A stretch of 10,065 nt of DNA. Origin: Campylobacterales bacterium (lineage in GTDB: Bacteria > Campylobacterota > Campylobacteria > Campylobacterales > Sulfurovaceae). This document shows, in pieces, positions 1 through 6,434 of this stretch. The notes beneath the pieces are model-generated. The model saw nothing but the letters and a program-made list of their open reading frames with translations. It made no database searches and was not told the DNA's origin. Position numbers and translations under genes: made by a program. The stretch lies in NCBI GenBank assembly GCA_016937075.1, contig JAFGWQ010000064.1:1-10065 (forward strand), written 5' to 3'. How positions within the stretch are numbered: position 1 is the stretch's first letter; every line of letters begins with the position of its first letter.

Positions 1-37
1 ACCCTTTTAGGGCTTCTCGCAATTTATACTCTTTCAT
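1..37 (-). CDS. Start of an unidentified gene cut by the window edge
   Basis: Reading leftward from an ATG at 37, the frame stays open to the edge and encodes MKEYKLREALKG. This is too short to identify. The upstream minus-strand sequence is AT-rich with a possible TAAAAT -10 box just before the start, but there is no strong Shine-Dalgarno sequence. The orientation, divergent from the gene beginning at 161, makes a real gene plausible. It could also be a chance ATG. Confidence 0.35.
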   Translation of the reverse strand, partial: MKEYKLREALKG

Positions 38-89
38 GATCACTATTTTATCTTATATTTGTAAATATTAGAATGAAACAGCCGTGCTA

Positions 90-103
90 TCAAATGCATT
101 TGA
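90..103. promoter_or_regulatory. 14-bp perfect palindrome between divergent genes
   Basis: TCAAATG followed immediately by its exact complement CATTTGA lies between the leftward partial gene and the rightward membrane-protein gene. It sits where the -35 region of the rightward promoter would be, 24 bp before the TATAAT at 128-133. This suits an operator for a dimeric regulator, but no regulator family is assigned. In AT-rich DNA one such palindrome could arise by chance. Confidence 0.35.
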
Positions 104-122
104 ATAGTAAAGCAAAAGAGTT

Positions 123-133
123 TATGTTATAAT
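123..133 (+). promoter_or_regulatory. Putative sigma-70 promoter of the membrane-protein gene
   Basis: A consensus TATAAT -10 box lies at 128-133, preceded by TATGT. A TTGAAT hexamer at 100-105 is too far (22 bp) to be a normal -35 box. Campylobacterota sigma-70 promoters often lack a clear -35 box, so the -10 alone is reasonable. Transcription would begin near 140, about 20 nt before the start codon. Confidence 0.5.
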
Positions 134-160
134 GAAAAGATATGAACTGGAGATATGAAT

Positions 161-676
161 ATGAAAGAGTATAGCGAATTGATTGGGGTTATCGGTGCAA
201 TTTTGGCTATCTTGCTTATTGGAGCATTTTTTAGTCCTACTTTTGAAGAGCAAAAGAGTTTTTGGATGTTGTTTATCAATATTGTCATAGTAATCGCTGC
301 TTTTGGAGTACTCATCACACTAGCGGCTATTGGTTTTAGCTCATTTGCACTCTATGGAGCAGTTTTTACTGCTATTGTACTTTTTGTTTTTGGGATTGAG
401 GGTGTTTTGCTAGTTATTGGGATGACCTATCTGATTTGGGGATTTATCTTTAGCTTTGAAACACTCCTTGTGGCTCACAAGGTTGCAAGTGCTGAAGAGT
501 GGTTTAAGGCACGTTACACCTATGAAAGCTTTTACAAAGAGTATGTGGCTTTTTATCCAATGTTAATGTTTGTCTATACTGTGATAGAGGTACTGCCTAC
601 TCTGCTAGACTTTCAAAAACCCAAACGCTTTGAACCCGATGAGATTTTAAAAAGGATGCAGGAGATTTTACGTTAA
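161..676 (+). CDS. Polytopic membrane protein of unknown function
   Basis: I do not recognise the family. The protein is about 171 residues. Counting from the ATG at 155, hydrophobic stretches lie at about 8-26, 37-61, 64-80 and 82-106, then a more amphipathic aromatic stretch at about 130-151, then a charged C-terminal tail. This suggests four or five inner-membrane segments. No enzymatic motif is visible. Two ATGs are possible, at 155 and 161. GGAG at 149-152 almost touches the first but lies 8 nt before the second, so 161 is preferred. It has its own promoter and converges on the 60-residue gene ending at 683, with only 6 nt between stop codons and no visible terminator. Confidence 0.75.
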   Translation: MKEYSELIGVIGAILAILLIGAFFSPTFEEQKSFWMLFINIVIVIAAFGVLITLAAIGFSSFALYGAVFTAIVLFVFGIEGVLLVIGMTYLIWGFIFSFETLLVAHKVASAEEWFKARYTYESFYKEYVAFYPMLMFVYTVIEVLPTLLDFQKPKRFEPDEILKRMQEILR

Positions 677-682
677 GTGCTA

Positions 683-865
683 TTACTTATTTTTTGATTG
701 ACGCTTAGGCTTTTCAAGCATCTCTTCTAAGCTGCTCTCCTCTTCTATCACCTCAGGATCTTCTTTGCTAAATTTTCCAATCAATTTAGTAATAAGCACT
801 GAAATAACAATAACCAATACAAAAAGTAAAAGGTTTGCTACAAGTTCATCGATACTAAAGGTCAT
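683..865 (-). CDS. Small single-span membrane protein coupled to the ABC ATPase
   Basis: The 60-residue product has a short N-terminal stretch, one hydrophobic segment at about 9-29 rich in Val, Leu and Ile, an acidic stretch at about 35-51, and a basic C-terminus ending KRQSKNK. No family is recognised. It looks real because its ATG overlaps the stop codon of the ABC ATPase gene in an ATGA arrangement, which suggests translational coupling, and a GGAAG motif lies 7 nt before the start. It is the last gene of the minus-strand run and meets the rightward membrane-protein gene tail to tail. It might be a membrane anchor or accessory of the ATPase, but it is too small to be an ordinary ABC permease. 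Confidence 0.65.
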   Translation of the reverse strand: MTFSIDELVANLLLFVLVIVISVLITKLIGKFSKEDPEVIEEESSLEEMLEKPKRQSKNK

Positions 866-1512
866 TGCAGTGCTTCCAACGCTTTATCTTCTAGGCGGTA
901 GACCCTATCGCACAGTTTGGCTAAATCCTCATCATGGGTCACTAGTACCAATCCTGCTTCATTTTGTTCTACATACTCCAATAACACATCCATCACAAGC
1001 TTTGCTGTGGTTTTGTCCAAATTGCCTGTAGGTTCATCGGCGAAGATGATTTTGGGTTTTTTATTAAGGACTCTGGCAATCGATACACGCTGCTGCTGTC
1101 CACCAGATAGATCGGAGATTTTTTGATCAATCACCTCTTCAATTTGGAGTTTTTTTAGCAATTCACGGTCAAGCTCTTGATTGGAGAGCATCGTAGCAAT
1201 CTCAATATTTTCCAATCCGCTCATTCCTTTGAAGAGGTAGTGCGATTGAAAGACCATGCCCATCTCATAACGGCGGATGTAGGCTACCTCTTGATCTTTT
1301 AGGTTGTAGACATCCTTATCAAAGAGTTTAACACTGCCGCTGTTGGGAGCTAAAAAAGAGGATAAATTGTAAAGAAGTGTCGATTTACCGCTGCCGCTAC
1401 GCCCTAAAATAGCAATCGATTGTGAAGATTGCAGAGAAAAATCGATACTGTTATACAATGGATAATCAAAGGAGTGTGCTAAGTTGTGGGCTTGGATAAG
1501 TGTTTGAGACAT
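862..1512 (-). CDS. ABC transporter ATP-binding protein, LolD/MacB-like
   Basis: This 216-residue nucleotide-binding subunit hydrolyses ATP to drive a membrane transporter at the inner membrane. All expected motifs are present: Walker A GRSGSGKST at 37-45, Q-loop glutamine 89, signature LSGGQ at 135-139, Walker B ending in DE at 159-160 within ADEPTGNLD, and switch histidine 193. Length and the ADEPTGNLD motif fit the LolD/MacB/FtsE group, which work with lipoprotein-release or MacB-type permeases. No permease is in the window, so the substrate is unknown. It lies downstream of tsf across a 119-nt gap and is coupled to the 60-residue gene. The ribosome-binding site is modest (AAGG) and lies in the loop of an inverted repeat at 1515-1531. 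LolD is only one possibility, so no symbol is given. Confidence 0.9.
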   Translation of the reverse strand: MSQTLIQAHNLAHSFDYPLYNSIDFSLQSSQSIAILGRSGSGKSTLLYNLSSFLAPNSGSVKLFDKDVYNLKDQEVAYIRRYEMGMVFQSHYLFKGMSGLENIEIATMLSNQELDRELLKKLQIEEVIDQKISDLSGGQQQRVSIARVLNKKPKIIFADEPTGNLDKTTAKLVMDVLLEYVEQNEAGLVLVTHDEDLAKLCDRVYRLEDKALEALQ

Positions 1513-1514
1513 TA

Positions 1515-1531
1515 GATATAACCTTTATATC
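1515..1531 (-). promoter_or_regulatory. Inverted repeat around the ABC gene ribosome-binding site
   Basis: Seven-base arms GATATAA and TTATATC flank AGG (minus-strand reading) just upstream of the ABC ATPase ATG at 1512. In mRNA this AU hairpin would place part of the Shine-Dalgarno AAAGG in its loop. As DNA, TGATATAAA also resembles an extended -10 box, but it is too close to the start codon to be the main promoter. A modest translational effect is possible. Confidence 0.3.
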
Positions 1532-1572
1532 ATTAAAACTTGTTCCCGTAGTTATGAAGTTTTGAAATAATT

Positions 1573-1621
1573 GGAAGCGGTGCTTTAGCTCCGCCTATTA
1601 CGGGACTAAAGTCCCGTTTCC
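1573..1621. repeat. REP-like element: two inverted hairpin units (BIME-like)
   Basis: Two 22-nt units face each other across a 5-nt spacer. Unit 1 is 1573-1594 on the plus strand and unit 2 is 1621-1600 on the minus strand. Both begin GGAA, continue R-CGG, carry a CTTTAG core and end in CCG-Y. Sixteen of 22 positions are identical. All six differences fall in three base-paired positions: G-C versus A-T at the stem base, T.T versus G-C, and G-C versus A-T near the loop. The fold is therefore kept while the sequence varies. A leading tetranucleotide plus hairpin, paired in inverse orientation, is typical of REP/BIME elements mobilised by RAYT transposases. No RAYT gene is in the window. The element begins 10 nt after the tsf stop codon. 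Confidence 0.7.
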
Positions 1622-1631
1622 AGAGGTAAAA

Positions 1632-2693
1632 TTATGCCATTTGCTTTGCAACTTCTGCTGCAAAATCTTCCTCTTCTACTTCGATACCTTCACCAACTTC
1701 AAGTCTAATGAATTCAATAATCTCTGCACTTCCACCTGCTTTGGTTGCAAGGCTTTCAAGATATTGAGCTACTGTAAGGCTATCATCCATTACAAACTTT
1801 TGATCCAAAAGAGCCAACTCTTGATCCAATGTTGTGTTATCAGAGATAAATCTCTCAATTTTACCGGGTACGATTCTATCCCAAATTTTTTCTGGTTTAC
1901 CTTCGGCTTTAAGCTCTGCTTCGATCTCGGCTTTTGCTTTGGCTAATACCTCATCGGTTAGTTGAGCCATTGAGATGTAAGTTGGTACATTTTTAAGCGG
2001 TTTACCTAGTCTCTTAAGTTCTTCGTTCTCTTTTTCAATCGTTACGATTCGTCCTGTAAGCTCACTAGCGATAAACTCAGGATCAAAATCTTTGTAACTT
2101 AGTGTCTTGGGAGACATGGCTGAAATATGCATTGCGATGTTTTTAAGATCACCTTTGATGGCATCAGCAGTCTTTTGAGAGTCACACTTAGCAGCCAAGA
2201 TAACACCAATTTGCCCGTTTGCATGAAGATAACCGTTGATTGCAATGGCATCACCACCTTCAAGAGCAGCGGTTCTTCTTACGACAAGGTTTTCACCGAT
2301 TGTTGCAATTTGAAGTGACATATACTCACTAAATGCTTGACCATTAATCTCAGAAGCATTAAGAGCATCCGCATCGGCAAAGTTATTGGTGAAGCTATGT
2401 TCAACCACTTGATTGACCACTGCTTTAAACTTATCGTTTTGTGCAACGAAATCGGTTTGTGAGTTTACTTCTACTAAAACGGCTTTATGGTCTTCAACTT
2501 TGAGACCAATGCTTCCTTCAGCTGCTACTTTACCAGCTTTTTTGGCAGCAGCTCCAAGACCTTTTTCTCTTAGCCATGCAACTGCCCCATCCATATCACC
2601 ATCAGACTCAGTGAGAGCTTTTTTGCAGTCCATCATTCCTGCATCGGTCATCTCTCTAAGTTTTTTAATATCTTTTGGTCCAAAGTTTGCCAT
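1632..2693 (-). CDS. tsf: Translation elongation factor Ts
   Basis: EF-Ts is the cytosolic guanine-nucleotide exchange factor that releases GDP from EF-Tu during elongation. The N-terminal UBA-like domain spans about 1-55 and includes LREMTDAGMMDCKKAL and AWLREKGL. The EF-Tu contact motif TDFVA is at 80-84, the same position as in E. coli EF-Ts. The conserved C-terminal dimerisation region ends with an acidic stretch. At 353 residues it is longer than the 283-residue E. coli protein, as is usual for Campylobacterota. The start is firm: AAGGAGG lies 7 nt upstream, inside the last codons of rpsB, whose stop codon is 2 nt before the ATG. The two genes are therefore co-transcribed. A paired-hairpin repeat follows the stop codon. 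Confidence 0.98.
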   Translation of the reverse strand: MANFGPKDIKKLREMTDAGMMDCKKALTESDGDMDGAVAWLREKGLGAAAKKAGKVAAEGSIGLKVEDHKAVLVEVNSQTDFVAQNDKFKAVVNQVVEHSFTNNFADADALNASEINGQAFSEYMSLQIATIGENLVVRRTAALEGGDAIAINGYLHANGQIGVILAAKCDSQKTADAIKGDLKNIAMHISAMSPKTLSYKDFDPEFIASELTGRIVTIEKENEELKRLGKPLKNVPTYISMAQLTDEVLAKAKAEIEAELKAEGKPEKIWDRIVPGKIERFISDNTTLDQELALLDQKFVMDDSLTVAQYLESLATKAGGSAEIIEFIRLEVGEGIEVEEEDFAAEVAKQMA

Positions 2694-2695
2694 GC

Positions 2696-3499
2696 TTACG
2701 CCTCCTTAGTTTCTTCTGTTGTTTCTTCTGCTTCTGATGATTGAGCCGCAGCCTCTTCTACTACCTCTTTCATCTCCGCTTCACTTACTTCAACGTTCTC
2801 TACCGCATCATCACCTTCGGCGATAGTCGCACGACCTTCAATAATCGCTTCTGCCATCTCTTTACAGAAAAGATGGATGGATCGAATTGCATCATCGTTT
2901 CCTGGGATTGGATAATCAACTACATCTGGGTCACAGTTGGTATCAAGAGGAGCAACCACTTTCATACCCAATCTTCTAGCTTCATTAACTGCAATATGCT
3001 CTTTAACTGCATCGATAACAAACATCATATCAGGAAGTTTTTTCATGTTTCTAAAACCTTCAAGGTATGAGTTAAGCTTCTCTTTTTGTCTTTTGAGCAT
3101 TAAGGCTTCTTTTTTGGTCAAAAGATTGATTTGACCGCTCTCTTCCATCTGCTCAATTACTTCAAGCTTTCTAATTGATTTTTTGATTGTTGGGTAGTTG
3201 GTGAGCATACCACCAAGCCATCTTGTAGAAACATAAGGCATACCGCATCGGATAGCTTGTTCTTTGATAGCATTTCGTGCTTGTTTTTTAGTTCCTACAA
3301 ATAGAACCGTTTTACCTTCTGCTGCTGCGTCTCTTACAACATTGTAAGTGTATTTGAAGTATCTTAGAGTCTTTTGCAAATCAATAATATAGATATTTTT
3401 TCTCTCACCAAAGATGAATTTCTTCATTTTTGGATTCCATCTTCTTGTTTGATGCCCGAAGTGTACACCACACTCTAGCAAATCTTTCATTGTTACCAT
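2696..3499 (-). CDS. rpsB: 30S ribosomal protein S2
   Basis: S2 binds late to the 30S subunit and is needed with S1 for mRNA binding. Family blocks are clear: GVHFGHQTRRWNPKM at 11-25, FVGTKKQA at 67-74, RWLGGMLTN at 93-101, IDAVKEHIAVNEA at 162-174 and DTNCDPDVVDYPIPGND at 186-202. The 267-residue length is normal for an S2 with a tail. From about residue 228 the tail is low-complexity and rich in Glu and Ala, which is common and probably disordered. AAGGAGA lies a few bases before the ATG. It is the first gene of the operon with tsf, preceded by a leader of about 140 nt and a TATAAT promoter. In other bacteria S2 represses its own operon through the leader; that is not shown here. Confidence 0.98.
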   Translation of the reverse strand: MVTMKDLLECGVHFGHQTRRWNPKMKKFIFGERKNIYIIDLQKTLRYFKYTYNVVRDAAAEGKTVLFVGTKKQARNAIKEQAIRCGMPYVSTRWLGGMLTNYPTIKKSIRKLEVIEQMEESGQINLLTKKEALMLKRQKEKLNSYLEGFRNMKKLPDMMFVIDAVKEHIAVNEARRLGMKVVAPLDTNCDPDVVDYPIPGNDDAIRSIHLFCKEMAEAIIEGRATIAEGDDAVENVEVSEAEMKEVVEEAAAQSSEAEETTEETKEA

Positions 3500-3650
3500 T
3501 TTTTCTCCTTGGTATTGTTAATTTTTTTGCGATCTCTCGCCTATCTGGTTTAACCCTCTGTAGTCCTTAACACCCAATCGATGCAACCATACAAGGAATA
3601 ACTACATGAGTATTTCCATCCACCGTAAAGTAAAATGGATGCAGATTATA
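3500..3650 (-). promoter_or_regulatory. rpsB-tsf promoter and long 5' leader
   Basis: On the minus strand a GGATATAAT element (TATAAT at 3650-3645), preceded by a T-rich spacer, is the best promoter. The -35 match is poor, as usual for Campylobacterota. Transcription would start near 3638, leaving a leader of about 140 nt before the ATG at 3499. A 6-bp inverted repeat (CATCCA and TGGATG, 13-nt spacer, 3617-3641) spans the predicted start site, and a 4-bp GCGA/TCGC hairpin lies at 3529-3540. No open reading frame longer than a few codons is present. The leader could hold an S2 autoregulatory structure; this is inference. Confidence 0.5.
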
Positions 3651-3721
3651 TCCAAAAATGCTTAAATGAATGTTGAGTCATACTTTTTTGATCTAAGCTA
3701 AACTAATACGATTTACTTGTT

Positions 3722-3754
3722 TTGAATCTTTCTATAGTTATGCTAAAATATAAT
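3722..3754 (+). promoter_or_regulatory. Putative promoter of the P-type ATPase gene
   Basis: TTGAAT at 3722-3727 is followed after 16 bp by TAAAAT at 3744-3749; an overlapping TATAAT lies at 3749-3754. Transcription would start at about 3756-3761, roughly 45 nt before the ATG at 3803. The elements lie inside the reading frame if translation is taken from the TTG at 3722, which argues against that start. Confidence 0.55.
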
Positions 3755-3802
3755 AAGTTAAAAACGCATTCGATAAACATTTCGTCAGTAATAGGAAAAT
3801 AT

Positions 3803-6313
3803 ATGAATATTCCTGCATATCCGCATAGTGAAACGATCGAGTCTTTGATCAAGGCGCTGGAGACTTCAACTCAAGGACTCGACAACAACAAGGCAAAGGC
3901 AAATCTTTTGTTATATGGACGAAATGAAATCGAAGAAGAAAAGCATAATTATTTTATGCTTTTTCTTTCACAATTTAAAAGTCCCCTGGTTTATGTACTC
4001 GTAGCTGCTGCGCTACTTTCATTTTTTTTGAATAATATAAATGAAGGAACATTGATATTCATAATAATACTGATAAATTCTTCAATAGGATTTTGGCAAG
4101 AGACAAAAGCCTTGGTGTCTATTAAGGCATTACAAAAACTTACCCAAAGCAAAACACACGTTAAACGCGAAAATAAAATTTTTGCTATTCCATCGGAAGA
4201 ACTTGTGCCAGGAGATGTTATTATCCTAGGCGAAGGCGACATTGTACCTGCGGATATACGCCTTTTTGATGCTAGTGGATTGGTCATTGACGAATCTATA
4301 CTTACGGGCGAATCCATGCCTGTTGAAAAAAATGCACAGCTTGTACTGCCAAAAGAGACACAACCATACGAACTTGACAATATGACACTCTCAGGAACTA
4401 CAGTAACTAAGGGTAAAGCCGAAGGGCTTGTTGTATTCACTGCAGATAAAACATATCTTGCATCTATTGCAAACAGAGCAAAAGAAGACTCCACAGATTC
4501 CCCGCTTAGTAAAGCTTTGGAGGTTTTTAGCCAAAAACATATGACCATCGTGCTTGTAATAATTGCACTGACAGCTTTTCTTGCATTACGGCAAGGAAGG
4601 GATATCTTGGAGGTCGTTTACCTAGTTATCGCCGAGCTTGTCTCTGCTGTGCCTGAGGGCTTGCCGATTGTTGTAACTTTAGTTCTTACCATAGGTGCAA
4701 TGACACTTAGCATCAAAAAGGTCTATATTCGTCATTTGCCGTCCGTTGAAACATTAGGCAGTGCAACAGTCATAGCATCAGACAAGACAGGTACCATTAC
4801 TGAAGGTAAACTTGAAGTCAAAGAGGTTTTTTCTTTGCATGATACTTTCACACAGACTGTCGCCGCACTAGCCAATGAATCTACAGAAGGCAAAGGCGAT
4901 CCATTGGATATTGCTTTGGCACACTGGGTAGGCAAAGAGTATAAAAACATCAGAGCACAATATCCTAGAGTCAATATCTATCCTTTTGATACCAAATATA
5001 GATTAATGGCGAGCTCTAACATGATCAAAGAAGATCATAAGATATTTGTCAAAGGCGCTCTAGAATCACTTAAAAAGTTTGCTCTAAATACAAAAGATCT
5101 TGACACCCTCCAAAAAGAACATGACAAGATGGCTTCAGAGGGCTTAAGGGTTATAGCTTTGGGTACCGGAAAATATAACTCTGACGATATAGATACTTGG
5201 GAAATAGAGATCGTTGGGCTTGTAGGTTTTATAGATCCTCCGAAAAAAGAGGTTTTAAAAGCAGTACAAACTGCACAAAAAGCGGGTGTCAAAGTAATGA
5301 TGATCACTGGTGATGATCCCATTACAGCCAAAGCGGTTGCCATGATGGTAGGTATTTATAAAGATGGTGACCTTGTTGTTTCCGGCAGGGATTTAGATGA
5401 AATGGATGACGAGAAACTTGAAGCACTTTTACCTAGAGTAACTGTGTGGGCAAGAGTACTCCCGGAACACAAATACCGTATAGTCAAGAGTTTGCAAAAA
5501 CTAGGAGAAATTGTAGCGGTCACTGGAGATGGGGTTAATGATGTCCCGGCATTAAAGATAGCGGATTTAGGCATAAGTATGGGAAGCGGGAGTGAAGCAG
5601 CCAAATCCACTGCTAAAATGGTATTAGCTGACAACAATCTCTCTGTGATTGTTGATGCTATCAAACAAGGCCGTACAATTGCTAGCAATATACGCAAAGC
5701 GGTATATTTCCTTGTTTCTACAAGCTTGGACGAAGTGATCCTCATCACAGGTGCTATTCTCATGGCACTGCCGCTGCCGCTTTATCCGGTACAGATATTA
5801 TGGATAAATCTTGTTTCGGATAGTGCATTAGACAAAACATTTCCATTCCTAAAAGACGAAGAAAATGTAATGAAAAGACCTCCGACCAGACTGCGTGAAC
5901 AGTTTTTAGACAAAGTGCAGATTCTTCGCGTGCTTTACGCTGCACTAGTAATTAGTCTGAGTGCGCTCTTTTTGTATGTTTGGATGCTAGATCATTATGG
6001 AAAAGAGAGTGCAATATCTACACTTTTTACAGCCTTTGTAATAGCTACATGGATCAATGGACTTCAATCACTCAAAGAACATGAGCCTTTTTTAAAGAAT
6101 ATCAAAAAATCACTCCAGATCAACCCGTATATATTTTATGGCATAAGTATAGGGATGGCACTTCAACTGTTTGCTATTTATGCACTTTCAAATGTGTTTA
6201 ATACACTTCCTCTAGATAGCAATTCGCTTACAATAATCGGTCTTTTTTCTTTATGGATCTTTAGTCTGATCGAGTTACGTAAATGGGGAGAATATCTATG
6301 GAATAAATATTAA
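3803..6313 (+). CDS. P2-type cation-transporting ATPase, SERCA/PMCA-like
   Basis: An 836-residue inner-membrane pump with all P-type machinery (numbered from the ATG at 3803): N-terminal cation-ATPase domain at about 5-60, actuator motif TGES at 168-171, PEGLP in M4 at 284-288, phosphorylated Asp327 in DKTGT, nucleotide-domain KGA at 417-419, DPP at 478-480, TGD at 502-504 and hinge TGDGVND at 574-580. About ten membrane spans are expected. Compared by eye with SERCA, site II carboxylates and amide are kept (M4 Glu of PEGLP, M6 Asn669 and Asp673). The M5 Asn is Ser641, Glu644 is kept, and the M6 Thr is Ser672. The usual sequence after the M6 Asp, GLPA-like, is replaced by SALDKTFPF. Calcium is a fair guess, with another cation possible. 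AGGA at 3793-3796 lies 6 nt before the chosen ATG; the TTG at 3722 overlaps the promoter. Confidence 0.93.
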   Translation: MNIPAYPHSETIESLIKALETSTQGLDNNKAKANLLLYGRNEIEEEKHNYFMLFLSQFKSPLVYVLVAAALLSFFLNNINEGTLIFIIILINSSIGFWQETKALVSIKALQKLTQSKTHVKRENKIFAIPSEELVPGDVIILGEGDIVPADIRLFDASGLVIDESILTGESMPVEKNAQLVLPKETQPYELDNMTLSGTTVTKGKAEGLVVFTADKTYLASIANRAKEDSTDSPLSKALEVFSQKHMTIVLVIIALTAFLALRQGRDILEVVYLVIAELVSAVPEGLPIVVTLVLTIGAMTLSIKKVYIRHLPSVETLGSATVIASDKTGTITEGKLEVKEVFSLHDTFTQTVAALANESTEGKGDPLDIALAHWVGKEYKNIRAQYPRVNIYPFDTKYRLMASSNMIKEDHKIFVKGALESLKKFALNTKDLDTLQKEHDKMASEGLRVIALGTGKYNSDDIDTWEIEIVGLVGFIDPPKKEVLKAVQTAQKAGVKVMMITGDDPITAKAVAMMVGIYKDGDLVVSGRDLDEMDDEKLEALLPRVTVWARVLPEHKYRIVKSLQKLGEIVAVTGDGVNDVPALKIADLGISMGSGSEAAKSTAKMVLADNNLSVIVDAIKQGRTIASNIRKAVYFLVSTSLDEVILITGAILMALPLPLYPVQILWINLVSDSALDKTFPFLKDEENVMKRPPTRLREQFLDKVQILRVLYAALVISLSALFLYVWMLDHYGKESAISTLFTAFVIATWINGLQSLKEHEPFLKNIKKSLQINPYIFYGISIGMALQLFAIYALSNVFNTLPLDSNSLTIIGLFSLWIFSLIELRKWGEYLWNKY

Positions 6314-6370
6314 ATAAACAATTAAAATGATTGTGATATAATCAAAAAATATTAAATAAAATAATTAAAA
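6306..6370. repeat. Imperfect AT-rich direct repeat flanking the pagL promoter
   Basis: Thirteen identical bases (AATATTAAATAAA) followed by a near-match ending AATTAAAA occur at 6306-6327 and again at 6348-6370, 42 bp apart, which is four helical turns. The first copy overlaps the ATPase stop codon and the extended -10 box lies between the copies. It could be a local duplication or paired binding sites. The low complexity of the DNA weakens the case. Confidence 0.35.
6334..6342 (+). promoter_or_regulatory. Extended -10 promoter of the pagL-like gene
   Basis: TG-A-TATAAT at 6334-6342 is a perfect extended -10 element just after the ATPase gene. There is no good -35 box. Transcription would start near 6349, giving a leader of about 85 nt before the ATG at 6435. 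The PagL-like gene therefore probably has its own transcript, with possible read-through from the ATPase gene. Confidence 0.6.
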
Positions 6371-6434
6371 AAATAAGGTACTAATTAGGTCAAAAATAAA
6401 CTGAGTTGCCAGCAATACAAATAAAGGTGCGAGT

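Noticed and set aside
1573..1621. Intrinsic terminator after tsf
   Set aside because: The hairpins are GC-rich but neither is followed by a T tract on either strand, and the paired covarying inverted units fit a REP-like repeat better. Partial termination cannot be ruled out.
3529..3540. GCGA/TCGC hairpin beside a T run as a terminator
   Set aside because: On the rpsB strand it is followed by A residues, and on the other strand the T run comes before the stem, so it has the wrong polarity.
3500..3650. A tRNA or small peptide gene in the rpsB leader
   Set aside because: No cloverleaf or T-loop consensus is visible and open frames are only a few codons long.
3722..3802. N-terminal extension of the P-type ATPase from a TTG codon
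   Set aside because: It overlaps the promoter, has no ribosome-binding site, and does not resemble P-type ATPase N-termini.
3991..4548. A 185-codon open frame antisense to the P-type ATPase
   Set aside because: The plus strand here encodes conserved ATPase motifs such as TGES; the antisense frame is Ser-rich with no domain or ribosome-binding site, as expected for a shadow frame.
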